Below are positions 50,114-59,382 of a stretch of 64,000 bases of DNA, in pieces. The stretch spans positions 30,240-94,239 of the forward strand of contig JAEEQN010000007.1 in assembly GCA_016285345.1 (NCBI GenBank), in the 5' to 3' direction. How positions within the stretch are numbered: position 1 is the stretch's first letter; every line of letters begins with the position of its first letter. The notes under the pieces are model-generated. The model had not been told where the DNA came from. It worked only from the letters and a program-made list of their open reading frames with translations, and made no database searches. This DNA comes from Victivallales bacterium. GTDB lineage: Bacteria > Verrucomicrobiota > Lentisphaeria > Victivallales > UBA1829. The translations under genes and the position numbers were made by a program.

Positions 50114-51085
50114 TCAGAAGCCGAATTCGGCACGGGGGAACGGTGATTCAAAGCGGAGGAGTTCATTTGTGAACGGATGCCGGAACTCCAGCACGGCTGC
50201 ATGGAGCGCCTGACGGCAGAATCTCAGTTTCACAAGGTCGTTTTCGTTCAGAGTTTGAGATTTGATCTTCAGAAACATACGTTCGTCCGGGCCATAGAGC
50301 TTGTCCCCGGCGAGCGGAAATCCGAGGGAAAAGAGTGTGGCGCGCACCTGGTGTTGCCGTCCCGTGCCGAGGACGGCACGGACCAGCGTCATGTCCGGCG
50401 GCACGTGCGATTCTTCGATGAGATCGGTCATGGCGGTTTCGGCGGTCGGGTCGAGGCGCGCGGCTTCGGCTTCCGGCACATCCGCAAAGACAAACTGTTT
50501 TTTCTTGCGGACCGCGCTGTTCCGGTCATGCACGAGGTATCCCTCCGCATGGACGTGTCCACGGAAATCCCCGGTCACGAGCGCGAGGTATTCCTTATGA
50601 ACGGGAGTGTTGCCGTTGTCCATGGCGGCGGCAGCCCCGCGCGTGCGTGCGGCGATGACCAACCCGGAGGTTTCGCGGTCGAGACGATGCACGAAACGGA
50701 TCTCGCCGTACTTGCTTCCGACGAGGTGCCAGAGCGTGTGGCGGAAGAACGGGCCGGTCGGATGCATGCACAGATTTCCGGGCTTGTCGATGACCAGAAA
50801 ATCGGGATCCTCAAAAATGACGCGGTAATGCAGTTCGGCGTCCGGTTCGGGCATCTCCGGCGGATAATATCCCACGCGGTCATGACGTTTTACGTTCATG
50901 TTCGGAGACGCGGGAAGGTCGTTCACTGTCACAAGTCCTGCTTCGATCGCCTGAACCCAGCCTGTACGGTCGAACCGGCTGAAATGCGCGGCAAGGTAAT
51001 CGGGCAGCGCGGCGCCGTTCTCCGCCTCGGGGACGTGGCTGTAGAGCTGACGGCGTGCGAGCTTGTCCGCGAAACTTCTGCCCAT
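50114..51085 (-). CDS. RluA-family pseudouridine synthase
   Basis: A 323-aa enzyme. It has an N-terminal S4-like region (about 30-75, with VQAIEAGLVTVNDLPASPN), then the catalytic box HRLDRETSG (about 128-137) with the conserved Asp, and a C-terminal RQHQVRATLFSLGFPLAGDKLYG. It makes pseudouridine in rRNA or tRNA; which site (RluA, RluC or RluD type) is not readable. It follows uup by 23 nt at the end of the translation operon. Confidence 0.85.
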   Translation of the reverse strand: MGRSFADKLARRQLYSHVPEAENGAALPDYLAAHFSRFDRTGWVQAIEAGLVTVNDLPASPNMNVKRHDRVGYYPPEMPEPDAELHYRVIFEDPDFLVIDKPGNLCMHPTGPFFRHTLWHLVGSKYGEIRFVHRLDRETSGLVIAARTRGAAAAMDNGNTPVHKEYLALVTGDFRGHVHAEGYLVHDRNSAVRKKKQFVFADVPEAEAARLDPTAETAMTDLIEESHVPPDMTLVRAVLGTGRQHQVRATLFSLGFPLAGDKLYGPDERMFLKIKSQTLNENDLVKLRFCRQALHAAVLEFRHPFTNELLRFESPFPRAEFGF

Positions 51086-51108
51086 GTCCGCCCCCGTGGT
51101 CGCTCCGT

Positions 51109-52989
51109 TCAGGACTGCAACGCCTGTTTTTTCTGTTCGAGCTCGTCCCAGCGCGCGTACAGAGCATCTGTTTTTACGCGCAGGCCGTTCAGTTCGTTCT
51201 GGAGCGCGGCGGATTCCGATCCGTGGTTCACGAAGAAATCCGGCGCGGAAAAAATGGCCTCGATCTCGGAAACGCGCGCCTCGAGGCGTTCGATCTCCGG
51301 TTCCAGTTCCGCGAGCTCGCGTTCCTCCTTGTAGGAAAGCTTTTTCGGCGGGGATTTCGGTTTCGGCGGCGGGACGTCCTTTTTCGGGGCGGGCGCAGCC
51401 GCGGCCTGCCGGACCGAGGCACGGTGTTCGAGGTAGTAATCGTAATCGCCCGCCCCCGCGAACAGATGTCCGTCCGGCTCGAACGCGATGATATGCGTGC
51501 AGACGCGGTTCAGGAAATAACGGTCGTGGCTCACGACGGCAAGGCAGCCGGAATACCCGACGAGGGCTTCCTCCAGTACGCGCATTGAGGGTAAATCGAG
51601 GTCGTTGGTCGGCTCGTCGAGGATCAGGAAACTTCCGCCGGATTTGAGGATCTTAGCAAGCGCGATGCGGGCGCGTTCGCCGCCTGACAGACGGTCGATC
51701 CGCGTATTCACGCGGTCGTCCTCAAAGAGAAACCGCCGGAGATAGCCGCGGATGGAGACGCGTTCGTCGCCGAGGTTGATGAACTCGTGTCCCTCGCCGA
51801 TCTCCTCCAGTACGGTGTGGTTCGGGTTCAGCTCAAGGTGCGCCTGCCCGATATAGTTGAAGACGACGGTCGGCGCGACCTCGATCTTGCCGCTGTCGGG
51901 CGTGAGCTGCTGCGTAATGAGTTTCAGCAGCGTGGTCTTGCCCGCGCCGTTCGGCCCCACGATGCCGACGCGCTGTCCCGCCTCGAACTCGAACGAGAAA
52001 TCCCGGATGAGCGGTTTTCCGCCCATGGCGTGACTCACGTTTTCGATCTGTACAACCTGATTGCCGAGGCGGCCAGCCTTCGGGATGATGAGTTCCATGC
52101 TGCCGATGCGGTCGGGCGCGGAGATTGCGGCGGTCTCCTCGTAGCGTTTGATGCGGCCGAGGTTGCGGCGGAGGCGCGCTTTCGGAGAACGCCTCACCCA
52201 TTCGATCTCGCGGCGCAGGAAACTCTGCCGCTTATACTCCGCCTGGTCCTCGCGGTATTCGCGGGCGGCCTTCGCAGCCAGGAAATCGGCGTAGGAACCT
52301 TCGCAGGAGTAGAACTTGCCGTGGTCCAGCTCCACGATGCGCGTGGCGATGCGGTCCAGGAAACACCGGTCGTGCGTGACGAAGAGGCATGTGCCGCGGT
52401 AGTCCGCCAGAAAGTCCTCAATCCATGTGATCGCGCCGATGTCAAGGTGGTTGGTCGGCTCGTCGAGCAGGAGCAGGTCGGGATCGGCGGCGATGGCGCG
52501 CGCGAGCATGACCTTGCGGAGTTCGCCGCCGGACAGAGCGCCGCAGAGGGAGTCGAGCGGCGGCAGGCGCAGTTTCTGCGAGACGACCTCGATTTTGTGC
52601 GCGGGATCCCATGCATCGTGAAGCGTGAGGATGCGTTCGAGCTTCTCCTGTTCGGCGGAACCCGGCCGCATGGCGTCGAGCTGACGGTGAATTTCGTTGA
52701 AGTAAGCCAGCCCCTCGGCGACGGCGTCGCGGACGGAGACATCGCGGTAGCGCGTGCAGTCCTGCTCCATACAGGCGATGCGGAGACCGCGCGAACTGGT
52801 GATCTCGCCCGTCGCTGGCTGTTCCGTGCCCGCCACGATGCGCATGAACGTGGATTTGCCGCTGCCGTTTCTGCCGACGAGCGCGACGCGTTCGCCCGCG
52901 TGAATGGAAATCTTCGCGTCGTCGAGCAGGATCTGCGTCCCGATCGCGAGGCTGATCCCTTCGCCTGTCCAGAGTACGGTGCCGGCCAT
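51109..52989 (-). CDS. uup: ABC-F ATPase (Uup-like)
   Basis: A 626-aa soluble protein with two ABC domains and no membrane segments. The start at 52989 gives MAGTVLWTGEGISLAIG; a longer frame upstream lies within the neighbouring gene. First Walker A GRNGSGKST and signature LSGGELRKVMLARA; second GPNGAGKTT and LSGGERARIALAKIL. The linker carries a P-site tRNA-like stretch, and the C-terminal charged coiled coil (about 555-626, ERELAELEPEIERLEARVSEIE) is the Uup-type extension. ABC-F proteins bind ribosomes or, for Uup, act in precise transposon excision and ribosome assembly. Confidence 0.87.
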   Translation of the reverse strand: MAGTVLWTGEGISLAIGTQILLDDAKISIHAGERVALVGRNGSGKSTFMRIVAGTEQPATGEITSSRGLRIACMEQDCTRYRDVSVRDAVAEGLAYFNEIHRQLDAMRPGSAEQEKLERILTLHDAWDPAHKIEVVSQKLRLPPLDSLCGALSGGELRKVMLARAIAADPDLLLLDEPTNHLDIGAITWIEDFLADYRGTCLFVTHDRCFLDRIATRIVELDHGKFYSCEGSYADFLAAKAAREYREDQAEYKRQSFLRREIEWVRRSPKARLRRNLGRIKRYEETAAISAPDRIGSMELIIPKAGRLGNQVVQIENVSHAMGGKPLIRDFSFEFEAGQRVGIVGPNGAGKTTLLKLITQQLTPDSGKIEVAPTVVFNYIGQAHLELNPNHTVLEEIGEGHEFINLGDERVSIRGYLRRFLFEDDRVNTRIDRLSGGERARIALAKILKSGGSFLILDEPTNDLDLPSMRVLEEALVGYSGCLAVVSHDRYFLNRVCTHIIAFEPDGHLFAGAGDYDYYLEHRASVRQAAAAPAPKKDVPPPKPKSPPKKLSYKEERELAELEPEIERLEARVSEIEAIFSAPDFFVNHGSESAALQNELNGLRVKTDALYARWDELEQKKQALQS

Positions 52990-52996
52990 GTTCCGC

Positions 52997-54628
52997 TCAG
53001 TTCTCGAAATCCGCCTCGATGGCATCCCACTCGTCCTCGATGTCCTCGATGCGCTGTTCGAACGCCTCAAGTTCGGGGCCTTCCGGCAGGTCCGCCTGGT
53101 TGTTCAGCAGCGCGAGCGTGTCGATGATGGCGCGGTGGAAGTGTTTCACGCGTGTGACGAACCGTTTGATCCGGTCCGCGTCCGCGCCGGAAAGGATGGC
53201 CTTCGTCATAGCGATGCGGGCGTTGTCGAGCTCGATCAGGCGGGCGCGGATCGGGGCTTTCGCCTCGTCTTCGCCGGGATGGTAGATCTCGTTGCAGGCT
53301 TCCCAGTTCTCGTCGAGGAAGTTCAGGAACGCCACTTCCTGCGTGTCGTCGGCGAAATCGTGTTCGATGAGGCCGAGGATGGATGCGCGGTAGGAATTGA
53401 AGTCCACGCCGTTCGCGATGGCGTCGAGCGTGAACGCATAGAGTTCGATGTAGCCGATCGGCGCGTTCACGTCGGACAGGATCGCGTCCAGCGAGTCGAG
53501 GTGCCCGGACGAGGCGGAGAAATCGCTCGCGGAGAGTCCGGAGACCGGATCGCCGTCGTGCGGCGTGCCGTCGCGGTGTTCCCCGTGCATGGGGTCGTGC
53601 TTCCCGCCGTGATGATGCCCGCAGGAACAGGAATCGCCGTGTCCGTGTTCGTGGACGTGTTCATGGTCATCGTGTTCATCGTGCGCGGAATGGGCGTCCG
53701 CGCCGGGCTCGTTGGTCTCGTCGATCGGCACGATCATGGTCTCGCCGTCCTGATTGCTCAGCGTGACCTCGATCATGTTCCGGTGGAATTCATCGAACGA
53801 CACGCGCGGGTGCATGAGGAGGTCGTTTCCGGCGCAATATGCGCAGAAGAACCCGGCGGAAAGCTGTTCCGTGATCGTGATGTAGTTGTAGCTGCGGTGC
53901 CAGACTTCGATCAGCGCCGCCTCGAACTGTTCGATCCATTCGATCTTGTCGGCATTGGACGCGTCGAGCTCGGCGGGGCGGTATTCGAGGGAGAATTTTC
54001 CGTTTTCCGCATCCTCGATCGTGACGATGATATAGTCGCCGAACCGGAAATTGGTCTGCATGTAGAAATCGCTCAGGTCGAACGCCGGGACGTCGAGCAT
54101 GGCGTTCCGGATGTTCTTCGCGGAGCGCATCCGCAGGTAGTTGTCGTGGGATTCCGCGGCGAAGGCGTCGATCATGCCGCCGTGCCCGAGCAGGATGTAG
54201 TACGGCGCGAGCTTGGCGAAATCGCAGCGGATAACGGTGAGCCCGGCTGGTTCCTTCGCGCCGGGCGCGTACAGTTCGAAATCGTCGTTGGAGAGTTCGC
54301 ACGGATTGAACGCCTCGAAGCGGTCGCCCGGAAGCAGAATGCCGTTCGCCAACTCGAAATCGGACGGGACGATCTTGATGCGCGCGCCGTTGAAGAACTT
54401 CGTGCGGAGCGCGCATTTCCCGTCCTGCTCGAAAACTCGGTGGTCGTCCTTCAGCATGGTGCGGACGCGTTCGAGCAGGTCTTTCTCCTGCACCGCCTCG
54501 CACGGGATGCCGTCGGCGATCACTTGCGCGGCCTCGTCAAGCTCGAAACACCCGCGCGGTTTTCCCTCCGCATACGCGGTCAGCGCCTTGTCGAACTGTT
54601 CATGCTGGGCGTTGTTCAGATAAAGCAT
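52997..54628 (-). CDS. Unknown protein with a His-rich metal-binding-like segment
   Basis: A 543-aa soluble protein. The ATG at 54628 follows AGGGGGA; a longer frame upstream overlaps truB. No known domain is recognised. Between about residues 309 and 358 lies a low-complexity stretch with more than 15 His plus Asp/Glu and two Cys (HDDHEHVHEHGHGD, CSCGHHHGG), the kind of segment that binds zinc or nickel in metal chaperones. The flanking halves look like compact globular domains with many acidic residues. It is locked into the translation operon between truB (32 nt) and uup (7 nt), so it may serve ribosome or tRNA work with metal buffering. This is inference. Confidence 0.65.
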   Translation of the reverse strand: MLYLNNAQHEQFDKALTAYAEGKPRGCFELDEAAQVIADGIPCEAVQEKDLLERVRTMLKDDHRVFEQDGKCALRTKFFNGARIKIVPSDFELANGILLPGDRFEAFNPCELSNDDFELYAPGAKEPAGLTVIRCDFAKLAPYYILLGHGGMIDAFAAESHDNYLRMRSAKNIRNAMLDVPAFDLSDFYMQTNFRFGDYIIVTIEDAENGKFSLEYRPAELDASNADKIEWIEQFEAALIEVWHRSYNYITITEQLSAGFFCAYCAGNDLLMHPRVSFDEFHRNMIEVTLSNQDGETMIVPIDETNEPGADAHSAHDEHDDHEHVHEHGHGDSCSCGHHHGGKHDPMHGEHRDGTPHDGDPVSGLSASDFSASSGHLDSLDAILSDVNAPIGYIELYAFTLDAIANGVDFNSYRASILGLIEHDFADDTQEVAFLNFLDENWEACNEIYHPGEDEAKAPIRARLIELDNARIAMTKAILSGADADRIKRFVTRVKHFHRAIIDTLALLNNQADLPEGPELEAFEQRIEDIEDEWDAIEADFEN

Positions 54629-54660
54629 AGTCGTGTCCCCCTGAAAATGAATTCGCCCCG

Positions 54661-55419
54661 TCAGAATGCGAACTTGGGCATCTTGGAAAGTTTGTTGAAC
54701 AGGAAATCGTTGATGGCGGCTTTCAGCTCCTCCTGTTCCCAGGTCTTGACCGTCTCGATATCCACTGCGTCCTTCAGCTCGAAATCGCCGCTTCTGAGGC
54801 GGTTCAGGCGGTAGAGCGCCGCGCCGCATCCGAGCACGTCGCCGACGTCCGCGCAGAGCGTGCGGATGTAGGTCCCCTTGGAGCAGGCGACCTCGAAATC
54901 GACGTACGGGAGGTCGAATTTCTTGAACGTGATGGAGTGGATCGTGATGGGCTTCGGTTCGCGCTGGACCTCGACGCCCTTGCGCGCCAAATCATAGAGG
55001 CGTTCGCCGTTGTGCTTCACGGCGGACACCATCGGCGGCGTCTGCATGATGTCGCCCTGGAATTTCAGGAACGCCTCGCGGACCTGATCGACCGTGAGGT
55101 GCGAGGTGTCCATCGTGCTGAGGACGGTGCCGTCCATGTCCTGCGAATCGGTGCGCGTGCCGAGGAGCGCGGTCCCCTCGTAGACCTTGTCCTCGCCGGA
55201 GAATTTCTGGCTGAACTTCGTGAACTTGCCGAACACGACGACGAGCAGGCCGGTGGCGGCGGGATCGAGCGTGCCGCAGTGGCCGACCTTCACGGCGTTG
55301 AACCGTGCGCGGAAGAACCCGACGACGTCGTGGCTGGTCCATCCTTTCGGCTTGTTGACGAGGAGGATGCCGTTCTGTGTGAAGGGCGGCAGCCTGTGGC
55401 GTTTGGGGTCATATTTCAT
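54661..55419 (-). CDS. truB: tRNA pseudouridine-55 synthase
   Basis: A 252-aa enzyme. VNKPKGWTSHDVV (about 20-32) and VGHCGTLDPAATGLLVV with the catalytic Asp are diagnostic, as is the RxLxxDVG-like ending RTLCADVGDVLGCGA. It makes pseudouridine 55 in the T loop of tRNAs. Slightly shorter than E. coli TruB (314 aa), lacking the C-terminal PUA-like part, as in many bacteria. The first 11 nt overlap the end of nrnA. Confidence 0.92.
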   Translation of the reverse strand: MKYDPKRHRLPPFTQNGILLVNKPKGWTSHDVVGFFRARFNAVKVGHCGTLDPAATGLLVVVFGKFTKFSQKFSGEDKVYEGTALLGTRTDSQDMDGTVLSTMDTSHLTVDQVREAFLKFQGDIMQTPPMVSAVKHNGERLYDLARKGVEVQREPKPITIHSITFKKFDLPYVDFEVACSKGTYIRTLCADVGDVLGCGAALYRLNRLRSGDFELKDAVDIETVKTWEQEELKAAINDFLFNKLSKMPKFAF

Positions 55420-56413
55420 GGTTCATCTCTTTTCTGACATAGCGGAGCAGCACCTCGGAGGCCTCCGCCTGGGTTTTCGCGAAAATCGAGCATCCGGCGG
55501 CCATTTCGTGTCCGCCGCCCTTCAGGGCGCGCGCGATGCGTCCAACGGAGATGTCCGGTTCCTTCGAGCGCATGGAGACGCGGAAGATGCCGGGGTTGGA
55601 GGTCGGCTTGACGAGCGCGGCGACGACCACGCCCTGGATCCCGCGCACCAGTTCGATGAGCTGTTCGGTGTTCCGCAGGTTCACGTCGTATTTGTCGAGC
55701 AGCTCGCGCGGGACGGAGATCCAGGCGAATTTGCCGTCGTACGCGGTCTGGATATTGGAGAAAAGTTCGCTTTCGAAGCGAACCATGTTCAGCGGCTTCG
55801 AGAGGTACACCTCGTTGATGATGCGGTCGTGGTCGGCGCCAAGTTCGAGCAGGGCGGCGGCGGCACGGTGCGATTTCGCGCTGGTATTCGTGAACTTGAA
55901 GCAGCCGGTGTCGGTCACGACGCCGAGCATCAGGAACGTGGCGGAAAGCGGGGATATCTTCCAGCCCTGCGAGACCGCGAAGTAGTAGATCAGCTCGGCG
56001 GTCGAGCTGGCTTCCGGGTCCAGACAGGTCAGCGTGCCGAACATCTCGTCGTCCGGGTGATGGTCGAACGTGACGACCGGGACCGTGATGTTCGCGAATT
56101 CCGCCGGACCGAGCTGCATGCGCTTCACAGTGGACGCGTCCGCGTTCAGCACCAGCGAGAATTTCGTATTGATCTCCTCCGCCGTGAACTCGACGGGCGG
56201 GAACGGCAGGAACGGGCGGTAGCAGTCCGGCATCTGCGCCGCAAGAAAAAACTCTGCGCGGAACCCGTTGTCCCGCAGCAGAGTGCAGAGTCCGCACGCG
56301 GATCCGACCGCATCGCCGTCCGGCCACTCGTGGGTGACCACGAGGATCGGAGCGGGATTGTCACGGACGGCTTCCAGCGCGGCCGCCATGCCGGCGAAAT
56401 CAGTCTCCGGCAT
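55409..56413 (-). CDS. nrnA: DHH-family phosphoesterase (NrnA: nanoRNase/pAp phosphatase)
   Basis: A 334-aa protein with DHH motifs in order: WPDGDAVGSA (motif I), NADAS, DHHPDD (the DHH box), EASSTAELIYY, and the DHHA1 GGGHEMAAGC near the C-terminus. NrnA-type enzymes degrade 2-5-nt RNAs and dephosphorylate pAp. It commonly lies between rbfA and truB in this operon, as here. It overlaps rbfA by 14 nt and truB by 11 nt. Confidence 0.88.
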   Translation of the reverse strand: MPETDFAGMAAALEAVRDNPAPILVVTHEWPDGDAVGSACGLCTLLRDNGFRAEFFLAAQMPDCYRPFLPFPPVEFTAEEINTKFSLVLNADASTVKRMQLGPAEFANITVPVVTFDHHPDDEMFGTLTCLDPEASSTAELIYYFAVSQGWKISPLSATFLMLGVVTDTGCFKFTNTSAKSHRAAAALLELGADHDRIINEVYLSKPLNMVRFESELFSNIQTAYDGKFAWISVPRELLDKYDVNLRNTEQLIELVRGIQGVVVAALVKPTSNPGIFRVSMRSKEPDISVGRIARALKGGGHEMAAGCSIFAKTQAEASEVLLRYVRKEMNHEI

Positions 56414-56795
56414 TTTCGTCCTCCATGTGCCGCAGCAGGTCGAGCACGCGGTCCCCGTCGGCGACGGAATGGTCGAGCACGAAGTGCAGGACCGGCGTAT
56501 ATTTGAGGATGACCTCCTTCGACATGAGCGACTGGATCTCGGCTTTGCGTTCGATCAGACGGCGGACGATGCGCGCTTCCTCCTCCTCGTTCTTCGCGCC
56601 GAGGATGCTGACGTAAACATTGGCGGTCTTGAGGTTGGATGCGCAGTCCACGCGGGTGATGGATATGATCTTGCCCTGTTCCTCGTTGTATCCGAGCGTC
56701 TCCAGCAAGTCGGCGAGCACGCGTTTGAGCAGCTCGTTGACGCGGACGAGACGGTCGACCGAGGCGACCGGGTGTTTTCTGTTGTTTCGAGGCAT
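56400..56795 (-). CDS. rbfA: Ribosome-binding factor A
   Basis: A 131-aa KH-fold protein needed for maturation of the 30S subunit. RVNELLKRVLADLLE (about 18-32), DCASNLKTANVYVSILG (about 50-66) and PVLHFVLDHSVADGDRVLDLL are the RbfA pattern. It follows infB by 16 nt, the standard position. Confidence 0.9.
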   Translation of the reverse strand: MPRNNRKHPVASVDRLVRVNELLKRVLADLLETLGYNEEQGKIISITRVDCASNLKTANVYVSILGAKNEEEEARIVRRLIERKAEIQSLMSKEVILKYTPVLHFVLDHSVADGDRVLDLLRHMEDENAGD

Positions 56796-56811
56796 GATGC
56801 GCCTCCTGAGC

Positions 56812-59349
56812 TTACAGTGTTTGTTTCTTCAGTTCGATTTCGTAGAGCTGGATGGTGTCGCCCTCGTCGAAATCGGCGAAGTTGTCCAGACGGATGCCGC
56901 ACTCCATGCCGGCGCGGACCTCGCGAACATCGTCCTTGAGGTGGCGGAGGGAGCGCACTTCACCGTTGAACAGGAGTTCCTTGCCGCGGTAGACCCTGGC
57001 CTTGGAACCGACCTTCGCAGTGCCCTTCTCGACGATGCATCCGCAGATATCGGACCCGTTGGAGAGGTGGAATATCTTCAGGATGCGGACGGTGGCGAGC
57101 TCCTTTTCGCGCTTTTCGGGTTCCAGGCGGCCCGCCATGGCGTCCTCGATGTCCTCCAGCAGCTCGTAGATGATGCTGTACAGGCGGATCTCGACGCGTT
57201 CCTTCTTGGCGAGGTCGTTCACGCCGGGGTTGACGCGCACGTGGAAGCCGAGGATGATGGCGTTGGCGCTGCTGGCGAGCATCACGTCGTTTTCCGTGAT
57301 GGCGCCGACGTCCGAATGGATGACCTCGATGCTGATCTTCGGGTTCGATTTCTTCTTCAGGGACTCCACGATCGCTTCCGTCGAGCCGCGCACGTCGGCC
57401 TTCACGACGACCTTCAGGTCGTTGCGCTTGCCTTCCTCCATCTGGGAGAAGAGGGCTTCGAGTCCGGCGGCGACAGGTTTCGCGGAGAGGGTCTCCACGC
57501 GGTTCTGCGCCTCACGGGCTTCGCCGAGGGACTTCGCGACGTTGAGCGATTCGCAGACGGCGAGCTTGGTGCCCGCGGGCGGGACGCCGGAGAGTCCGAC
57601 GACCTTGACCGGGGTGCTGGGACCGGCGAGCGGGACACGGTGTCCGCGGCTGTCGATCAGGGATTTGACCTTGCCGTAGTACTGGCCGCAGATGATGGCG
57701 TCGCCGACGCGGAGCGTGCCGTTCTTCACGACGACGTTCGCGGTCGCGCCGAGGCCCTGTTCCAGCTCGGATTCGAGCACGAACGCCTGCGCCGGGTTCT
57801 TCGGGTTCGCCTTCAGCTCGAGCATTTCGGCTTCGAGCAGGATGCGTTCGAGGAGGTCGTCGATGCCTGCGCCGGTGCGTGCGGAAACCTTGATCGCGGC
57901 GGTCTGTCCGCCCCAGTCTTCGGGCATCAGGTCGTGTTCCTGCATATTGCGGAGGACGCGGTCGAAATTGGCCTCGGGGAGGTCCATTTTATTGACGGCC
58001 ACGATGATCGGCACCTTAGCGGCCTTGGCGTGGTTCAGCGCCTCGATCGTCTGCGGCATGAACCCGTCGTCCGCCGCCACGACCAGTACCACGATGTCGG
58101 TCACGTTGGCGCCGCGGGCGCGCATCTGCGTGAAAGCCTCGTGGCCGGGGGTGTCGACGAACGTGATGTTCTTGCCGTCGAGGTTGACGACGGACGCGCC
58201 GATGCTCTGCGTGATGCCGCCCGCTTCGGACGCGGTCACGTGGGTCTTGCGGATGCAGTCCTGCAGCGAGGTCTTGCCGTGGTCGACGTGGCCCATGAAG
58301 GTCACGATCGGGGGACGTTCCTTGAGCTCGGACTCGGCGCTGACGTACACGCGGTCTTCGGGCGCGACGGTCTCTTCGACCTCGTTTTTGAGCATGTGGA
58401 GGTCTTTGTCGCGATGGTCCACGATGAGCTTGCAGCCGAACTTGTCGGCGAGCTTCTGGGCGACCTCGGATTCCACGGTCTGGTTGATGTTCGCCAGCAC
58501 GTTCATCATCATGAGGCTCATGATGACTTCGTTCGGCTTGCGCCCGATGGCGTCGGCGAGCGCCTTCACCACGATCGGAGTCTTGATATGCACCTCGCGG
58601 CCGGGAACGTTGTTCGCGGCCTGCGGTTCGTTGTTCGGACGGTTGTCGCGGTTGTCGCGGTTGCGATTATCACGGTTGTCACGGTTGCGATTATCTCTAT
58701 TGTCGCGGCCTCTGTTGTCGCGATTGTCGCGATTGCGGTTGTCGCGGTTGTCGCGATTGTCGCGGCCGCCGCCCCGGTTGTCGCGGTTGTCGTGGCCCGG
58801 TCCGCGCGTCTCGTGACGGAAATTCTTGCCCCCGCCGGGATGGTTGAACCGTTCGCGATGTCCCTGCATCGCGTCGTCGTCGCCGTCGTCGAGATCGGAC
58901 GTGAACTTCGCGGCGTTTCCGCCGAGGACATGCTGGGGTTTAGGCTGCGCCTGAGGTTGCGGCTTAGGCTGAACCGGAGCCTGCGGCTGGGGCTTCGGCT
59001 GGACAGGTGCCTGCGCCTGCGGCTTCGGCTGCTGAACCGGAGGTTTCGGCTGGACCGGAGCCTGCGCCTTGGGCTGTTCCTTCGGCGTTTCCTTCTTCGG
59101 CTCTTCGGCCTTCTTCGGAGCGGCGGGCTTCGCGGACTTTTCGGCCTGCGCGGGCTTGCTTCCGGATGCGGGCTTTTCAGCCGCTTTGAGCTTGAACTTC
59201 GCGATGAGACGGTCCATCGCCTCCGGGGGAAGGTTGGAGGACGCGGTCTTGCCGGGGAATCCGAATTCGTCGAGCGCGGCGATCACGTCTTTGTTCTGAA
59301 GGCCGTACTGCGTGGCCCAGTCTCTGATTCTGATATTTTTGCTAGCCAT
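56812..59349 (-). CDS. infB: Translation initiation factor IF-2
   Basis: An 845-aa GTPase. It has an IF2_N domain (about 1-55), a Pro/Ala/Lys/Gln-rich linker (about 60-140, with [12 protein letters not shown] units), a charged Arg/Asp/Asn repeat (about 190-238), then the G domain with GHVDHGKT (about 354-361), DTPGHEAF and NKMD, followed by domains II-IV. It brings fMet-tRNA to the 30S subunit. AGGAG precedes the ATG. The very regular N-R-D repeat is unusual in IF-2 (see repeat entry and finding). Confidence 0.93.
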   Translation of the reverse strand: MASKNIRIRDWATQYGLQNKDVIAALDEFGFPGKTASSNLPPEAMDRLIAKFKLKAAEKPASGSKPAQAEKSAKPAAPKKAEEPKKETPKEQPKAQAPVQPKPPVQQPKPQAQAPVQPKPQPQAPVQPKPQPQAQPKPQHVLGGNAAKFTSDLDDGDDDAMQGHRERFNHPGGGKNFRHETRGPGHDNRDNRGGGRDNRDNRDNRNRDNRDNRGRDNRDNRNRDNRDNRNRDNRDNRPNNEPQAANNVPGREVHIKTPIVVKALADAIGRKPNEVIMSLMMMNVLANINQTVESEVAQKLADKFGCKLIVDHRDKDLHMLKNEVEETVAPEDRVYVSAESELKERPPIVTFMGHVDHGKTSLQDCIRKTHVTASEAGGITQSIGASVVNLDGKNITFVDTPGHEAFTQMRARGANVTDIVVLVVAADDGFMPQTIEALNHAKAAKVPIIVAVNKMDLPEANFDRVLRNMQEHDLMPEDWGGQTAAIKVSARTGAGIDDLLERILLEAEMLELKANPKNPAQAFVLESELEQGLGATANVVVKNGTLRVGDAIICGQYYGKVKSLIDSRGHRVPLAGPSTPVKVVGLSGVPPAGTKLAVCESLNVAKSLGEAREAQNRVETLSAKPVAAGLEALFSQMEEGKRNDLKVVVKADVRGSTEAIVESLKKKSNPKISIEVIHSDVGAITENDVMLASSANAIILGFHVRVNPGVNDLAKKERVEIRLYSIIYELLEDIEDAMAGRLEPEKREKELATVRILKIFHLSNGSDICGCIVEKGTAKVGSKARVYRGKELLFNGEVRSLRHLKDDVREVRAGMECGIRLDNFADFDEGDTIQLYEIELKKQTL
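58640..58790 (-). repeat. Tandem DNA repeat coding the N-R-D/D-N-R array in IF-2
   Basis: About 150 nt built from near-identical 9-nt units (variants of CGC-GAC-AAC read on the minus strand), coding about 15 Arg-Asp-Asn units with Gly interruptions. Most changes between units are synonymous, which suggests that the amino-acid pattern is kept by selection or by recent repeat expansion. Confidence 0.75.
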
Positions 59350-59382
59350 GATGGGTACTCCTCAAATCACGCGGTTGCGCCG

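Noticed and set aside
58640..58790. Possible CRISPR array because of regular short repeats
   Set aside because: Units are 9 nt without spacers and are in frame inside infB.
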